From assembly GCA_910577945.1 (NCBI GenBank), contig CAJTNI010000007.1, positions 1-64,000 of the forward strand: a DNA stretch of 64,000 nt, given 5' to 3'. Position 1 is the first letter of the stretch; each line of letters starts with the position of its first letter. A model generated the notes under the pieces. That model made no database searches. It was not told the DNA's origin and saw nothing but the letters and a program-made list of their open reading frames with translations. The stretch comes from an uncultured Christensenella sp. GTDB taxonomy: Bacteria; Bacillota; Clostridia; Christensenellales; Pumilibacteraceae. Below are positions 1 to 7,868 of the stretch, piece after piece. A program made the translations under genes and the position numbers.

Positions 1-2
1 TA

Positions 3-128
3 CCCGAACTTACACGGGAATTGTGCCTTGAACTTATAGAGTATATAACCATAGGCGCAAGCCCCGACGACAAAACGGGCGCAAGAGAAATCCACATCTA
101 CTACAAACTGTTAGGCAAAGAAATCTAA
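3..128 (+). CDS. Large serine recombinase, C-terminal end only (cut by window edge)
   Basis: An open frame runs in from the window edge and stops at TAA 126-128. Its 41 visible residues end in an IHIYYK-type stretch, which resembles the extreme C-terminus (DUF4368-like) of TnpX-type large serine recombinases. The catalytic part would lie outside the window. The next fragment (151-969) belongs to a different recombinase architecture, so two recombinase genes lie in tandem here. The assignment rests on a short tail only. Confidence 0.5.
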   Translation, partial: PELTRELCLELIEYITIGASPDDKTGAREIHIYYKLLGKEI

Positions 129-150
129 CGCCAACAAACTACATTGTCCA

Positions 151-969
151 TTTGCGCATATTAGTAAACTCATTTGCGGCAAGTGCGGCAATAAAATGAC
201 GGGCATATCGTCCACGAGCAAAAGCAAAAAGATACATCACTACTACAAGTGCGTAGGCGTTACGAAAAGCGTTTGCGACAAGCGGACTATACGCAAGCAG
301 TTTATTGAGGACGAAATCATAGCCGCCATTGTAGGCAACGGCACGGAGCAAAACCCGCACGGCGTTTTGACGGACGAATTTATAGACACAATCGCCGCCG
401 AAACATATATGCTTATACAAGCGGAGCGCAACGACAGCGAAATAAAACGGCTTGAAAGTTTAGTCGCAGACAACCAAAAGGCGATTAACAACCTTATGCA
501 AGCCCTTATGCTCGGCAAAATCGCGGACACGATTTTAGCGCAAATCGAAAAGTTAGAGAGCGAAAACAAGGAACTGAACGATACCATAGAGAGCGAAAAG
601 GCGTTGCAAATCAATTACACCTATGCGGACATTCGCAAGTGGTTACAGCATTTTAGAACGCTGGACTATTCCAAGACGAAAAACCGCAAGGACTTAATAG
701 ACACGTTTATTTACAAGGTGTTACTGTTCGACGATAAAATGAAAGTGCTGTTCCACCTTAAAAGCGGACAGCAAAACGAATTACTTTTGAACTTGATTTT
801 CCCCGGGACCGACGGCAACGGCGACACGGGCGAAAACGGCGCAAAACAAAAAGAAACCGACAATTCGGTTTCTAATTCAGAGGGGTGTGCGTATACCCCC
901 GTAATGGTGGAGATAGTGGGACTCGAACCCATGACCTATGCGTTGCGAACGCATCGCTCTACCAACTGA
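151..969 (+). pseudogene. 5'-truncated serine recombinase (zinc-ribbon and coiled-coil part)
   Basis: The frame encodes the C-terminal half of a large serine recombinase: a zinc ribbon (CGKCG, then later Cys residues in YKC and VCDK), a long coiled coil, and a tail typical of phage or ICE integrases. No resolvase catalytic domain or recombinase domain precedes it, and the frame is closed by a stop at 37-39, so the gene is truncated at its 5' end. An internal ATG at 196 is the first Met but lies inside the zinc ribbon. The last 21 codons run across the antisense of the tRNA-Ala gene. It is most likely a relic of an element that sat next to the tRNA. Confidence 0.65.
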
Positions 970-980
970 GCTATATCCCC
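905..980 (-). tRNA. tRNA-Ala (anticodon CGC)
   Basis: Read on the minus strand this is a full cloverleaf. It has a 7-bp acceptor stem (GGGGATA with TATCTCC, one G-U), D arm GCTC/GAGC, anticodon stem ATGCG/CGCAT with loop TTCGCAA (anticodon CGC, codon GCG) and a T loop TTCGAGT. The T stem has one mismatch at its outermost pair. CCA is encoded at 905-907. A consensus promoter lies upstream at 1030-1058. The recombinase fragment on the other strand overlaps the whole gene. Confidence 0.95.
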
Positions 981-1029
981 ATAGCTTGACGCTACCGATT
1001 GGACGCTGCCGATTGTCGGTGCGAGATAT

Positions 1030-1058
1030 ATTCTATCATTATATTACCCGTATGTCAA
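1030..1058 (-). promoter_or_regulatory. Promoter of tRNA-Ala
   Basis: On the minus strand TTGACA (1053-1058), a 17-bp spacer and TAGAAT (1030-1035) stand about 50 bp before the tRNA 5' end. Confidence 0.75.
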
Positions 1059-1113
1059 GCAAAATCGCGCGATTGATTTTTTTGCGCGGAATAAATTTTA
1101 TCTTTTGCGTGCT

Positions 1114-1554
1114 CTATTTCTCGCCGCGCAACACCTTCAAGTATTCCGAGCACTCGCGCTTGGCGTCCGCCAAATCGTGCTCCAAGTAGTTGCCGCACTC
1201 CTCGCGCCTGCTGCCCGGCACGCTGTCGAGCTCGCACGCCTTTTGCAGGCTTTCCGCCAAAAGCGCCTTTATCTCCTCGAACTCCATTCCGCACGTCAAC
1301 AAGTAAAACCCCGTTCTGCACCCCATAGGCCCGAAATAAATAATATCGTCCCTGCGCGCCGAGTTCCTCAGCACCGTGGCGAGCAAATGTTCCACGGTGT
1401 GCGCCGCCTTGGGCGAAACGTAGTCGCCGCCGTTCGGCTTTTTGAACCGCAAATCCCACGTAGTAACGCCGTGCGCCTCGCCGCATTTATACAAGCCCTT
1501 TTCCAATACGTCGTGGTTTTTCTCGAACGACGCGATGCGTTTCAGCTCGTCCAT
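1114..1554 (-). CDS. luxS: S-ribosylhomocysteine lyase LuxS
   Basis: LuxS cleaves S-ribosylhomocysteine to homocysteine and DPD, the precursor of autoinducer-2, in the activated-methyl cycle. The 146-residue protein has the metal-binding HTVEHL motif near residue 52 and the GPMGCRTGFYL block carrying the catalytic Cys. A third metal ligand is expected in the C-terminal third, where a Cys is present (EECGNYLEHD). The length is about that of the family. An SD-like GGGAGAA precedes the ATG at 1554. It follows trpB2 by 12 bp on the same strand and is probably cotranscribed. No mtnN/pfs gene is adjacent. Confidence 0.96.
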   Translation of the reverse strand: MDELKRIASFEKNHDVLEKGLYKCGEAHGVTTWDLRFKKPNGGDYVSPKAAHTVEHLLATVLRNSARRDDIIYFGPMGCRTGFYLLTCGMEFEEIKALLAESLQKACELDSVPGSRREECGNYLEHDLADAKRECSEYLKVLRGEK

Positions 1555-1566
1555 ACCGTTCTCCCG

Positions 1567-2895
1567 TCAGTTCGCGCTATACGCCGAGTCCTTCATGCTT
1601 CCGTTCATGAACTCGCCGTACGCTTTCATATCGAAATACCCCGTGCCCGTAAGCCCGAACACAATCACCTTTTTTTCGCCCGATTTTTTGCAATCGAGCG
1701 CAATATCAATCGCGCCTTTAATCGCGTGCGCCGACTCGGGCGCGGGCAGCGTGCCCTCTATCTTGGCAAACTCGACCGCCGCCGCGAACACCTGCGTTTG
1801 CGTATACGACCGCGCCTCGATATATTTGTCGTGATAAAGCTTGGACAGCACGGGACTCATGCCGTGATACCTGAGCCCGCCCGCATGGCTCGCGCTCGGA
1901 ATAAAGTCGCAGCCGAGCGTATACATTTTCGCAAGCGGAGTAATCTTTGCCGTGTCGCAATAGTCGTACCTATACTCGCCCTTCGTGAGCGACGGGCAGG
2001 ACGCCGGCTCGACCGCCACCAGCCTTACGTCCGACTTGCCTTCCAGCTTTTCGGCGACGAACGGCGCAATCAAGCCGCCGAGGTTCGACCCGCCGCCCGC
2101 GCAGCCTATTATCACGTCGGGCTTAATCCCGTACTTATCGAGCGCGGTTTTCGTCTCCAAACCGATGACCGACTGGTGCAAAACCACTTGGTCGAGCACC
2201 GAGCCCAGCACGTACCGCGTTTTGCCGCTTCTATCCGTCGTCGCCGCCTCGACCGCCTCCGAAATGGCGCAGCCGAGCGAGCCGTCGGTATTTGGATGCG
2301 CGGCGAGAATACTGCGCCCCGCCGCCGTCTTTTCCGACGGCGACGGCGTGACGCTCGCGCCGTAAACCTCCATCACGTTGCGCCGAAACGGCTTTTGCTC
2401 GTACGACACCTTGACCATAAACACGTTCACGCCCACACCGAAATACGCGCCCGCCATGGCGAGCGCCGTACCCCACTGCCCCGCGCCCGTTTCGGTCGTC
2501 ACCGCGTCGAGCCCCTGAGCTTTGGCGTAATACGCCTGCGCCGCCGCCGAATTGAGCTTGTGCGAGCCCGACGTATTATTGCCCTCGAACTTATAATATA
2601 TCTCCGCGGGCGTGTCGAGCGCGCGCTCCAAGCCGTACGCGCGGACGAGCGGGCTCGGTCTGAACAGCTTGTAAAAATCGTTTATCGGCTTGGGAATTTC
2701 TATGTACTTGCTCGTTCCGTCCAGCTCCTGCGCGGCGAGCGCATCGCAAAACACGGGCGTAAGGTCGCCGAGCGTGCACGGCTTGCCGTCCGTCGGTCTA
2801 ATAAGCGGCGCGGGCTTATCCTTCATAAAGCCCTTGATATTGAGCCACTTATCGGGCAGCTCGCGCTCGTCCAAATATATCTTAAACGGTATCAT
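1567..2895 (-). CDS. trpB: Tryptophan synthase beta-like PLP enzyme (TrpB2 type)
   Basis: The 442-residue protein matches the TrpB2 branch of tryptophan synthase beta chains, fold-type II PLP enzymes that join indole and serine. The PLP lysine lies in GSHKLNSA, and a glycine-rich phosphate-binding loop GCAGGGSN follows. The start at 2895 was chosen because GGAGGAG stands 6 nt upstream; the longer open frame has a low-complexity Arg-rich prefix. No trpA or other trp gene is near, so it may act alone, as is proposed for TrpB2 (indole salvage or serine-related chemistry). It leads directly into luxS. Confidence 0.9.
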   Translation of the reverse strand: MIPFKIYLDERELPDKWLNIKGFMKDKPAPLIRPTDGKPCTLGDLTPVFCDALAAQELDGTSKYIEIPKPINDFYKLFRPSPLVRAYGLERALDTPAEIYYKFEGNNTSGSHKLNSAAAQAYYAKAQGLDAVTTETGAGQWGTALAMAGAYFGVGVNVFMVKVSYEQKPFRRNVMEVYGASVTPSPSEKTAAGRSILAAHPNTDGSLGCAISEAVEAATTDRSGKTRYVLGSVLDQVVLHQSVIGLETKTALDKYGIKPDVIIGCAGGGSNLGGLIAPFVAEKLEGKSDVRLVAVEPASCPSLTKGEYRYDYCDTAKITPLAKMYTLGCDFIPSASHAGGLRYHGMSPVLSKLYHDKYIEARSYTQTQVFAAAVEFAKIEGTLPAPESAHAIKGAIDIALDCKKSGEKKVIVFGLTGTGYFDMKAYGEFMNGSMKDSAYSAN

Positions 2896-2911
2896 TCCGT
2901 CTCCTCCGAGT

Positions 2912-3466
2912 TCAGCGCGCCGCCGCCTCGACACGTTCGAGCATAGGCATTGCCGCCGACAAATGCGCGCGCGCAAATCTCTCGTCGTACAGCCACGCGT
3001 CCGCCCGTTTTTCGTCGATTATGAGCGGCATTCTGCCGTGCGCGTCCCAAACGCTGTCGTTTGCCGCGGTCGTAATAATCGCGAAGCAGTCGCGCGGCGC
3101 GCTCGGTGTTTTTTCCTCGCCCAACAGCCCGAAAATATCGAGCTGAACGCTTGCGCGACGCCTGTCGTCGTCGCGCTCGGCGCGCCACAGCCCGCACAGC
3201 AAAAGCCCGCCGCCCTGCGCGCGGTAATAATATTTGCGCTTGTCCGCCGTCCACTCGTAAAACCCGTTTACGGCGAGCACGCACCGCCCGCTAGCGAACG
3301 CCGCACGGAACTTGACGGGCGCGGTCTCCGCTCTCGCGTTTACGGTCAGCTTATTGCGCCCGAAATCAAACCCGAACCGCATGCTTTCGCCGCCGCTCGC
3401 AGTCGTAACGCCGTAGCTGTCGCCGGGAAAAACGTCGCCGTTCCCGCCGTTAAAGGTCGCGCACAT
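2912..3466 (-). CDS. SRAP/HMCES family protein (YedK-like)
   Basis: SOS-response-associated proteins shield abasic sites in single-stranded DNA by forming a thiazolidine with the N-terminal Cys. This 184-residue protein keeps Cys2 (MCATF, against the usual MCGRF), the NARAET block, GFYEW, the TTAAN segment and HGRMP with the active His. It lies 5 bp after trxA and 16 bp before trpB2 on the same strand. It is somewhat shorter than typical members. No LexA box was recognised. Confidence 0.9.
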   Translation of the reverse strand: MCATFNGGNGDVFPGDSYGVTTASGGESMRFGFDFGRNKLTVNARAETAPVKFRAAFASGRCVLAVNGFYEWTADKRKYYYRAQGGGLLLCGLWRAERDDDRRRASVQLDIFGLLGEEKTPSAPRDCFAIITTAANDSVWDAHGRMPLIIDEKRADAWLYDERFARAHLSAAMPMLERVEAAAR

Positions 3467-3471
3467 TTATT

Positions 3472-3777
3472 TTATTTAATGCCGAACGCCGCTTTAAGCT
3501 CGGTTATGGGCGTGAGCCCGATAAACTTTTCCACAATCACGCCGTCCTCGAACAGCACGAGCGTGGGAATGCTCGTCACGCCGAAATCGGCGGGCAGTAC
3601 GTCGTCGGCGTCCACGTCGATTTTAATTAGCTTAACGTCCGTCGTGTTCGCAAGCTCCTCGACGATAGGCGCTTGCGCGCGGCACGGCCCGCACCAGCTC
3701 GCCCAAAAATCCACGACGGTCTTGCCCGTCGCCGTAATCTCGTTAAATTCCGCTACCGTGGGATTGAGTTTAATCAT
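3472..3777 (-). CDS. trxA: Thioredoxin
   Basis: This is a 101-residue thioredoxin with the active site WASWCGPCR and the cis-Pro in SIPTLVLF. It is a cytoplasmic disulfide reductase. The start at 3777 is supported by AGAGGTG eight nt upstream; the longer open frame adds 52 residues that do not look like thioredoxin. It is the first gene of a compact minus-strand run (trxA, SRAP, trpB2, luxS). No thioredoxin reductase gene is adjacent. Confidence 0.95.
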   Translation of the reverse strand: MIKLNPTVAEFNEITATGKTVVDFWASWCGPCRAQAPIVEELANTTDVKLIKIDVDADDVLPADFGVTSIPTLVLFEDGVIVEKFIGLTPITELKAAFGIK

Positions 3778-3919
3778 AATAATCACCTCTTTATTTAATA
3801 CGTTGTTAGTATGCCGTAGCTCGCGATTTTTACGCGCGACGGCGGCGGCGGGACGCTTTTGTTCACGTACGGAATCGCCGCCACGATATAAACACGTTTT
3901 ACAAAAGCCCGCGCGCTTA

Positions 3920-5332
3920 TTACAAATCGGCAAGCTCTTTCATCGCCGCATAATAAATATCGTAGTTTTTGAACAGCTGCGCAACGGGGAAATTCTCGTC
4001 GGCGCGATGCATATTGATATCCAAATCGACGGGCGTGCAGCCGAACGCGACGGCGTTGGGCAGCTCGCGCGCATACGTGCCGCCGCCCGTTTGCAACGGC
4101 TCGGTAATATCGCCCGTTATACGCCTGTAAACCTTTAACAGCGCCTTAATCAGCGGCGCGTCCGCGTCGATATACAAATTCTCGTGATAGTCGTGGATTT
4201 CCGCCTTGCAGCCGAGCGCGCATTCGAGCTTGTCCGCAACCCACTCGGGCTTTACGCCGAGCGGCAGTCGGAAATCGACTACGACCGACAGCTCGCCGTC
4301 CTTTATCCAAGCCTGCGACATACACATGGAAAGGTCGCCGCTCTTGGGGTCGTTCACGTATATGCCGAGCTTACCGCTCGCGAGCGGCGTGCACAAATAC
4401 TCGTAAATTTTTTCCGTATATTGCGAACCGATTGCGTCGTTGTACGCCGCCAAAACGCCGAACGTTTTCCACAGCGCGCTGTCGCCCTTTTCGGGCGTGG
4501 ACGCGTGCTCCGCCGTGCCGACCGCGATTATCGAGGTTTGCGCGCCGTTGACTATCGAATAATCGTTAAACGAATTGCCGTCGGTGACGATGCGCTCGGC
4601 GAGCGGCGCGGTCTTGAAAATATCGCTCGTAAGCGCGCCGCCCGCCGCCTTTATAAGCGCCGCTTCCAAACGGCTGCCCTTAACGATTTTTATTTCCGAC
4701 CTGTCGGGCACTGCGTTGTAGCACGCCGCGCCGTCGATATACGAAATATTCTCGGCGAGCGCCTTGTCCGCAAAATGCAAAATTATATGCGCGATGCCCT
4801 TCTCGCTGTTGATGACGGGGAACTCCGAATCGGGCACGAACGACATGACGGGCACTTCGCCGCCGCGCGCCAAATACGTGCGAATGCACGAGCTGCCGCG
4901 TTCCTCGTCCGCGCCGACGATTATCCGCACGCGCCGTTTGAGCTTGACGCCGCTATCCTTAATCGCTTTGAGCGCGTGCAAGCACACCACGACCGAGCCT
5001 TTGTCGTCGCCCACGCCCCTGCCGTACACCTTGCCGTTTTCCTCGACCATTTTGAACGGGTCGGTCGCCCAGCCGTTGCCCGCGGGCACGACGTCGAGGT
5101 GTCCCAAAACGCCTATGCACTCGTCGCCCTCGCCCGCTTCGGCATACGCGCACGCGCCGTCGATGAGCTCGGCTTTCAGCCCGTACGCCCGCGCTTTGTC
5201 CACAAACCATTGCAGCGCGCGCAAGCAAGCCTTGCCGTACGGCGCGCCGTCCTCGGGCGCGGAATACACGCTGGGAATGGCGATTATCTCGCCGAGGTCG
5301 TTTAAAATATCGGTAGACAGCTTTTCGTCCAT
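3920..5332 (-). CDS. M20 family dipeptidase (PepV/Sapep-like)
   Basis: This 470-residue zinc peptidase fits the PepV branch of M20. The first metal His is in GHLDVVPAG, the bridging Asp in GRGVGDDKG, and the catalytic Glu pair in ADEERGSS; a C-terminal His (FGCTPVDLDINMH region) completes the site. Such enzymes cleave dipeptides in the cytoplasm. An AAGGAGG site precedes the ATG at 5332. It is divergent from gltX and separated from trxA by 142 bp. Confidence 0.9.
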   Translation of the reverse strand: MDEKLSTDILNDLGEIIAIPSVYSAPEDGAPYGKACLRALQWFVDKARAYGLKAELIDGACAYAEAGEGDECIGVLGHLDVVPAGNGWATDPFKMVEENGKVYGRGVGDDKGSVVVCLHALKAIKDSGVKLKRRVRIIVGADEERGSSCIRTYLARGGEVPVMSFVPDSEFPVINSEKGIAHIILHFADKALAENISYIDGAACYNAVPDRSEIKIVKGSRLEAALIKAAGGALTSDIFKTAPLAERIVTDGNSFNDYSIVNGAQTSIIAVGTAEHASTPEKGDSALWKTFGVLAAYNDAIGSQYTEKIYEYLCTPLASGKLGIYVNDPKSGDLSMCMSQAWIKDGELSVVVDFRLPLGVKPEWVADKLECALGCKAEIHDYHENLYIDADAPLIKALLKVYRRITGDITEPLQTGGGTYARELPNAVAFGCTPVDLDINMHRADENFPVAQLFKNYDIYYAAMKELADL

Positions 5333-5495
5333 GGTTGAAAACCTCCTTACGGGGATACGCCCGCGTAGCCACTGCTGTTTTTAAGCGCACGCGCTTGCGC
5401 GCAAATGCGCCGTCAATCGCTTTAATCGCTTGCTTTTTACTCGAAAAAGCATTAGAATTATATCATAAGAAAACAAACGTTGTCAAGGAGAGAAC

Positions 5496-6917
5496 ATGGT
5501 TCGCACCAGATTTGCACCCAGCCCCACGGGGTATCTTCATATAGGCGGCTTGCGCACCGCGCTTTACGCGTATCTTTTCGCCAAAAAGCACGGCGGCAAG
5601 TTCATACTGCGCATAGAGGACACCGACCAAACCCGCGAGGTGGCGGGCGCGGTGGACGTAATAATTTCCGCGCTCGACAAGGCGGGCATGAAGTACGACG
5701 AAGGTCCGCTCGTCGGCGGCGATTACGGACCGTACATTCAATCCGAGCGCAAGCAAATTTACCTCGACTACGCGCAAAAGCTGATAGAGAGCGGCGACGC
5801 ATACTACTGCTTTTGCACCAAGGAGCGGCTTACGGAAATGCACGAGCACGGCGCGACCAAGTACGACAAGCACTGCCTGCGCCTGTCCAAAGCGGAAATC
5901 GCCGAGCGCATAGCGCGCGGCGAGCCGTACGTCATTCGCCAAAACATACCCGAGAGCGGTTCGTCCACCTATCACGACGAGGTGTTCGGCGACATAACGG
6001 TGGAGTTCAAGGACTTGGAGGACAACATTCTAATAAAGTCGGACGGCATGCCCACGTACAACTTCGCCAACGTAATCGACGACCACCTCATGCGCGTGTC
6101 GCACTGCATTCGCGGCGTGGAATACCTCATGTCCACGCCCAAGTACAACCTGCTATACGACGCGCTCGGCTGGGAGCGACCCGTATACGTTCACTTGCAG
6201 CCGATAATGCGCGACGCTACGCACAAGCTGAGCAAGCGCGACGGCGACGCGGGTTTCGAGGATTTTTTGGCGAAGGGCTTTTTGCCGCACGCCATAGTCA
6301 ACTATATCGCGTTGCTCGGCTGGAATCCCAAAGACAACAACGAAAAGCTGTCCATGCAAGAGCTCGTCGACAAGTTCTCCATAGAGGGTTTGCAAAAATC
6401 GTCGTCTATATTCGACGAAACCAAAATGCGCTGGCTCAATTCGCTGTATATAAAGGAGCTGTCGCAAGCCGAGTTCCACGCCGCCGCCGCGCCGTTCTAC
6501 GACAAATACTGCGGCGGGCTGAATATAGACTACGAATATCTTTCCGAGCTGTTGCAGCCGCGCGTGGAAATTTTGTCCGATATAAACGAGCGTACGGCGT
6601 TTTTGACGGCGTTCGACGGCGACGCGCAAAAGCCGTTCGATTTCTCGCTGTTCGTCAATAAAAAATGGAAAACGGACGAGGCAATGGCAAAAAGCCTTAT
6701 CGACGACTGTATCGCCGCGACGAACGCGCCCGACCTCAACGCCGCGCTCGACGCGCTCGCCGAAGCGCGCGGGCTAAAAAAGGGTCAAGTGCTGTGGATT
6801 TATCGTATCGCGCTAACGGGCGCGGCGGCAACCCCCGGCGGCGGCGCGGAAATGGTAAAGCTTTTCGGCAAAGCCGAGGCGTTGAAGCGGCTCGAAAAGG
6901 TCAAATCCGCGCTGTAA
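5496..6917 (+). CDS. gltX: Glutamate--tRNA ligase
   Basis: This class I aminoacyl-tRNA synthetase charges tRNA-Glu. The HIGH-like motif is in SPTGYLHIGGLRTALY near the N-terminus and the KMSKS-like motif is KLSKRDG around residue 244. The length, 473 residues, is normal for the family. AAGGAGAG precedes the ATG. A plausible promoter (TTGCTT, 17 bp, TAGAAT) lies about 70 bp upstream. Clostridia often use a non-discriminating GltX plus GatCAB; that cannot be decided here. Confidence 0.96.
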   Translation: MVRTRFAPSPTGYLHIGGLRTALYAYLFAKKHGGKFILRIEDTDQTREVAGAVDVIISALDKAGMKYDEGPLVGGDYGPYIQSERKQIYLDYAQKLIESGDAYYCFCTKERLTEMHEHGATKYDKHCLRLSKAEIAERIARGEPYVIRQNIPESGSSTYHDEVFGDITVEFKDLEDNILIKSDGMPTYNFANVIDDHLMRVSHCIRGVEYLMSTPKYNLLYDALGWERPVYVHLQPIMRDATHKLSKRDGDAGFEDFLAKGFLPHAIVNYIALLGWNPKDNNEKLSMQELVDKFSIEGLQKSSSIFDETKMRWLNSLYIKELSQAEFHAAAAPFYDKYCGGLNIDYEYLSELLQPRVEILSDINERTAFLTAFDGDAQKPFDFSLFVNKKWKTDEAMAKSLIDDCIAATNAPDLNAALDALAEARGLKKGQVLWIYRIALTGAAATPGGGAEMVKLFGKAEALKRLEKVKSAL

Positions 6918-7020
6918 ATCCCCCACCCGTTCGGTCTGCCTAAACGCACGAGCAAGCGAAATACCGCTAAACGAACACGCCGCGCGAATAAACGGGCAAC
7001 GCAAAGGAAACAATCGGAGC

Positions 7021-7419
7021 ATGAAAAAAATCGAAATAGCAACCGAAAACGCGCCGCGCGCGATAGGTCCGTACTCGCAAGCCGTGGTCGCGGGCAACAC
7101 GCTGTACGCGTCGGGGCAAATCCCCATCGACCCCGCCACGGGCGAACCGATTGGCGGCGATATAAAAGCGCAGGCGTATCGAGTAATGCAAAACGCGGCG
7201 GCGGTGCTCGCCGCGGCGGGTCTCGATTTTTCGAGCGTCGTTAAAACGACCGTATTTTTGACCGACCTCGACGATTTCGCGACGGTCAACGCCGTGTACG
7301 CCGAGTTTTTCGCAAAGCCGTATCCCGCGCGCAGCTGCGTGCAGGTAGCGGCGTTGCCCAAGGGCGCGAAAATCGAAATGGAGCTTGTCGCAAGCCTTAC
7401 GGGAGTTCGCCCGCAATAA
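7021..7419 (+). CDS. ridA: RidA family enamine/imine deaminase
   Basis: The 132-residue protein has the RidA signature: IGPYSQAV near the N-terminus, SGQIP, and PARSCVQVA with the conserved Arg that binds the substrate carboxylate. It hydrolyses reactive 2-aminoacrylate released by PLP enzymes. An AATCGGAGC stretch precedes the ATG. It sits between gltX and the DivIC-like gene on the plus strand. Confidence 0.94.
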   Translation: MKKIEIATENAPRAIGPYSQAVVAGNTLYASGQIPIDPATGEPIGGDIKAQAYRVMQNAAAVLAAAGLDFSSVVKTTVFLTDLDDFATVNAVYAEFFAKPYPARSCVQVAALPKGAKIEMELVASLTGVRPQ

Positions 7420-7452
7420 CGCGGGCGCGATTGCGCACCGTGCCGTCAATGC

Positions 7453-7481
7453 TTGACAATCGCCCGACGCGGTGATAAAAT
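7453..7481 (+). promoter_or_regulatory. Promoter giving a leaderless mRNA for the DivIC-like gene
   Basis: TTGACA (7453-7458), a 17-bp spacer and TAAAAT (7476-7481) lie 6 nt before the ATG at 7488. The expected transcription start is the A of the ATG itself, and no Shine-Dalgarno site is present. Confidence 0.75.
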
Positions 7482-7487
7482 ATCGAC

Positions 7488-7808
7488 ATGGCAAACAGAA
7501 AAATCAAATTGGAAACCACGCGCGCCGCGCGCCGCGAGACAAACGGCGCGGTGTTCAAAATAGTCGTCGCGGCATGCGCCGTATTTTTGACGCTGCTTAT
7601 AGTCGCCTTGATAATCAACCTCGTGCGGCTGGGCGCGGCGAAAAACCGCAAAGCGGCGTTGGAGGCGCAGGCGGCGTATCTCGACACGGTAATCGACGAG
7701 AACGGCAAGCTGATAGACTATTGCGGCTCGCCCGAGTTTATCGAGAGCTACGCGCGCGAGTATTTCGACATGGTATACCGCGGCGAAATAATAATCGGCG
7801 TTAAATAG
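7488..7808 (+). CDS. Septum formation initiator (FtsB/DivIC family)
   Basis: This 106-residue protein has a basic cytoplasmic N-terminus, one membrane span (about residues 23-45), a short extracytoplasmic coiled coil and a C-terminal ESYAREYFDMV segment. That layout and the 'A R E x F x M' ending are typical of DivIC/FtsB, which bridges FtsL and FtsQ/DivIB in the divisome. It appears to be translated without a leader. The neighbouring GH20 gene starts 60 bp later. Confidence 0.85.
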   Translation: MANRKIKLETTRAARRETNGAVFKIVVAACAVFLTLLIVALIINLVRLGAAKNRKAALEAQAAYLDTVIDENGKLIDYCGSPEFIESYAREYFDMVYRGEIIIGVK

Positions 7809-7868
7809 AACAACGACTGACGACGCGACGCCGCACAAGCGTCGCGCACTTAATATTAAGCGGGATTT

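Noticed and set aside
1105..2946. 613-codon plus-strand open frame
   Set aside because: It is antisense to luxS and trpB2 and is rich in Arg, Ala and His, as expected for the shadow of a GC-rich gene. Similar long shadows lie opposite the M20 dipeptidase, ispE, GH94, pckA and the large lipoproteins.
5333..5495. T-box leader before gltX
   Set aside because: The interval is only 163 bp, shared with the divergent dipeptidase gene, and has no T-box sequence.
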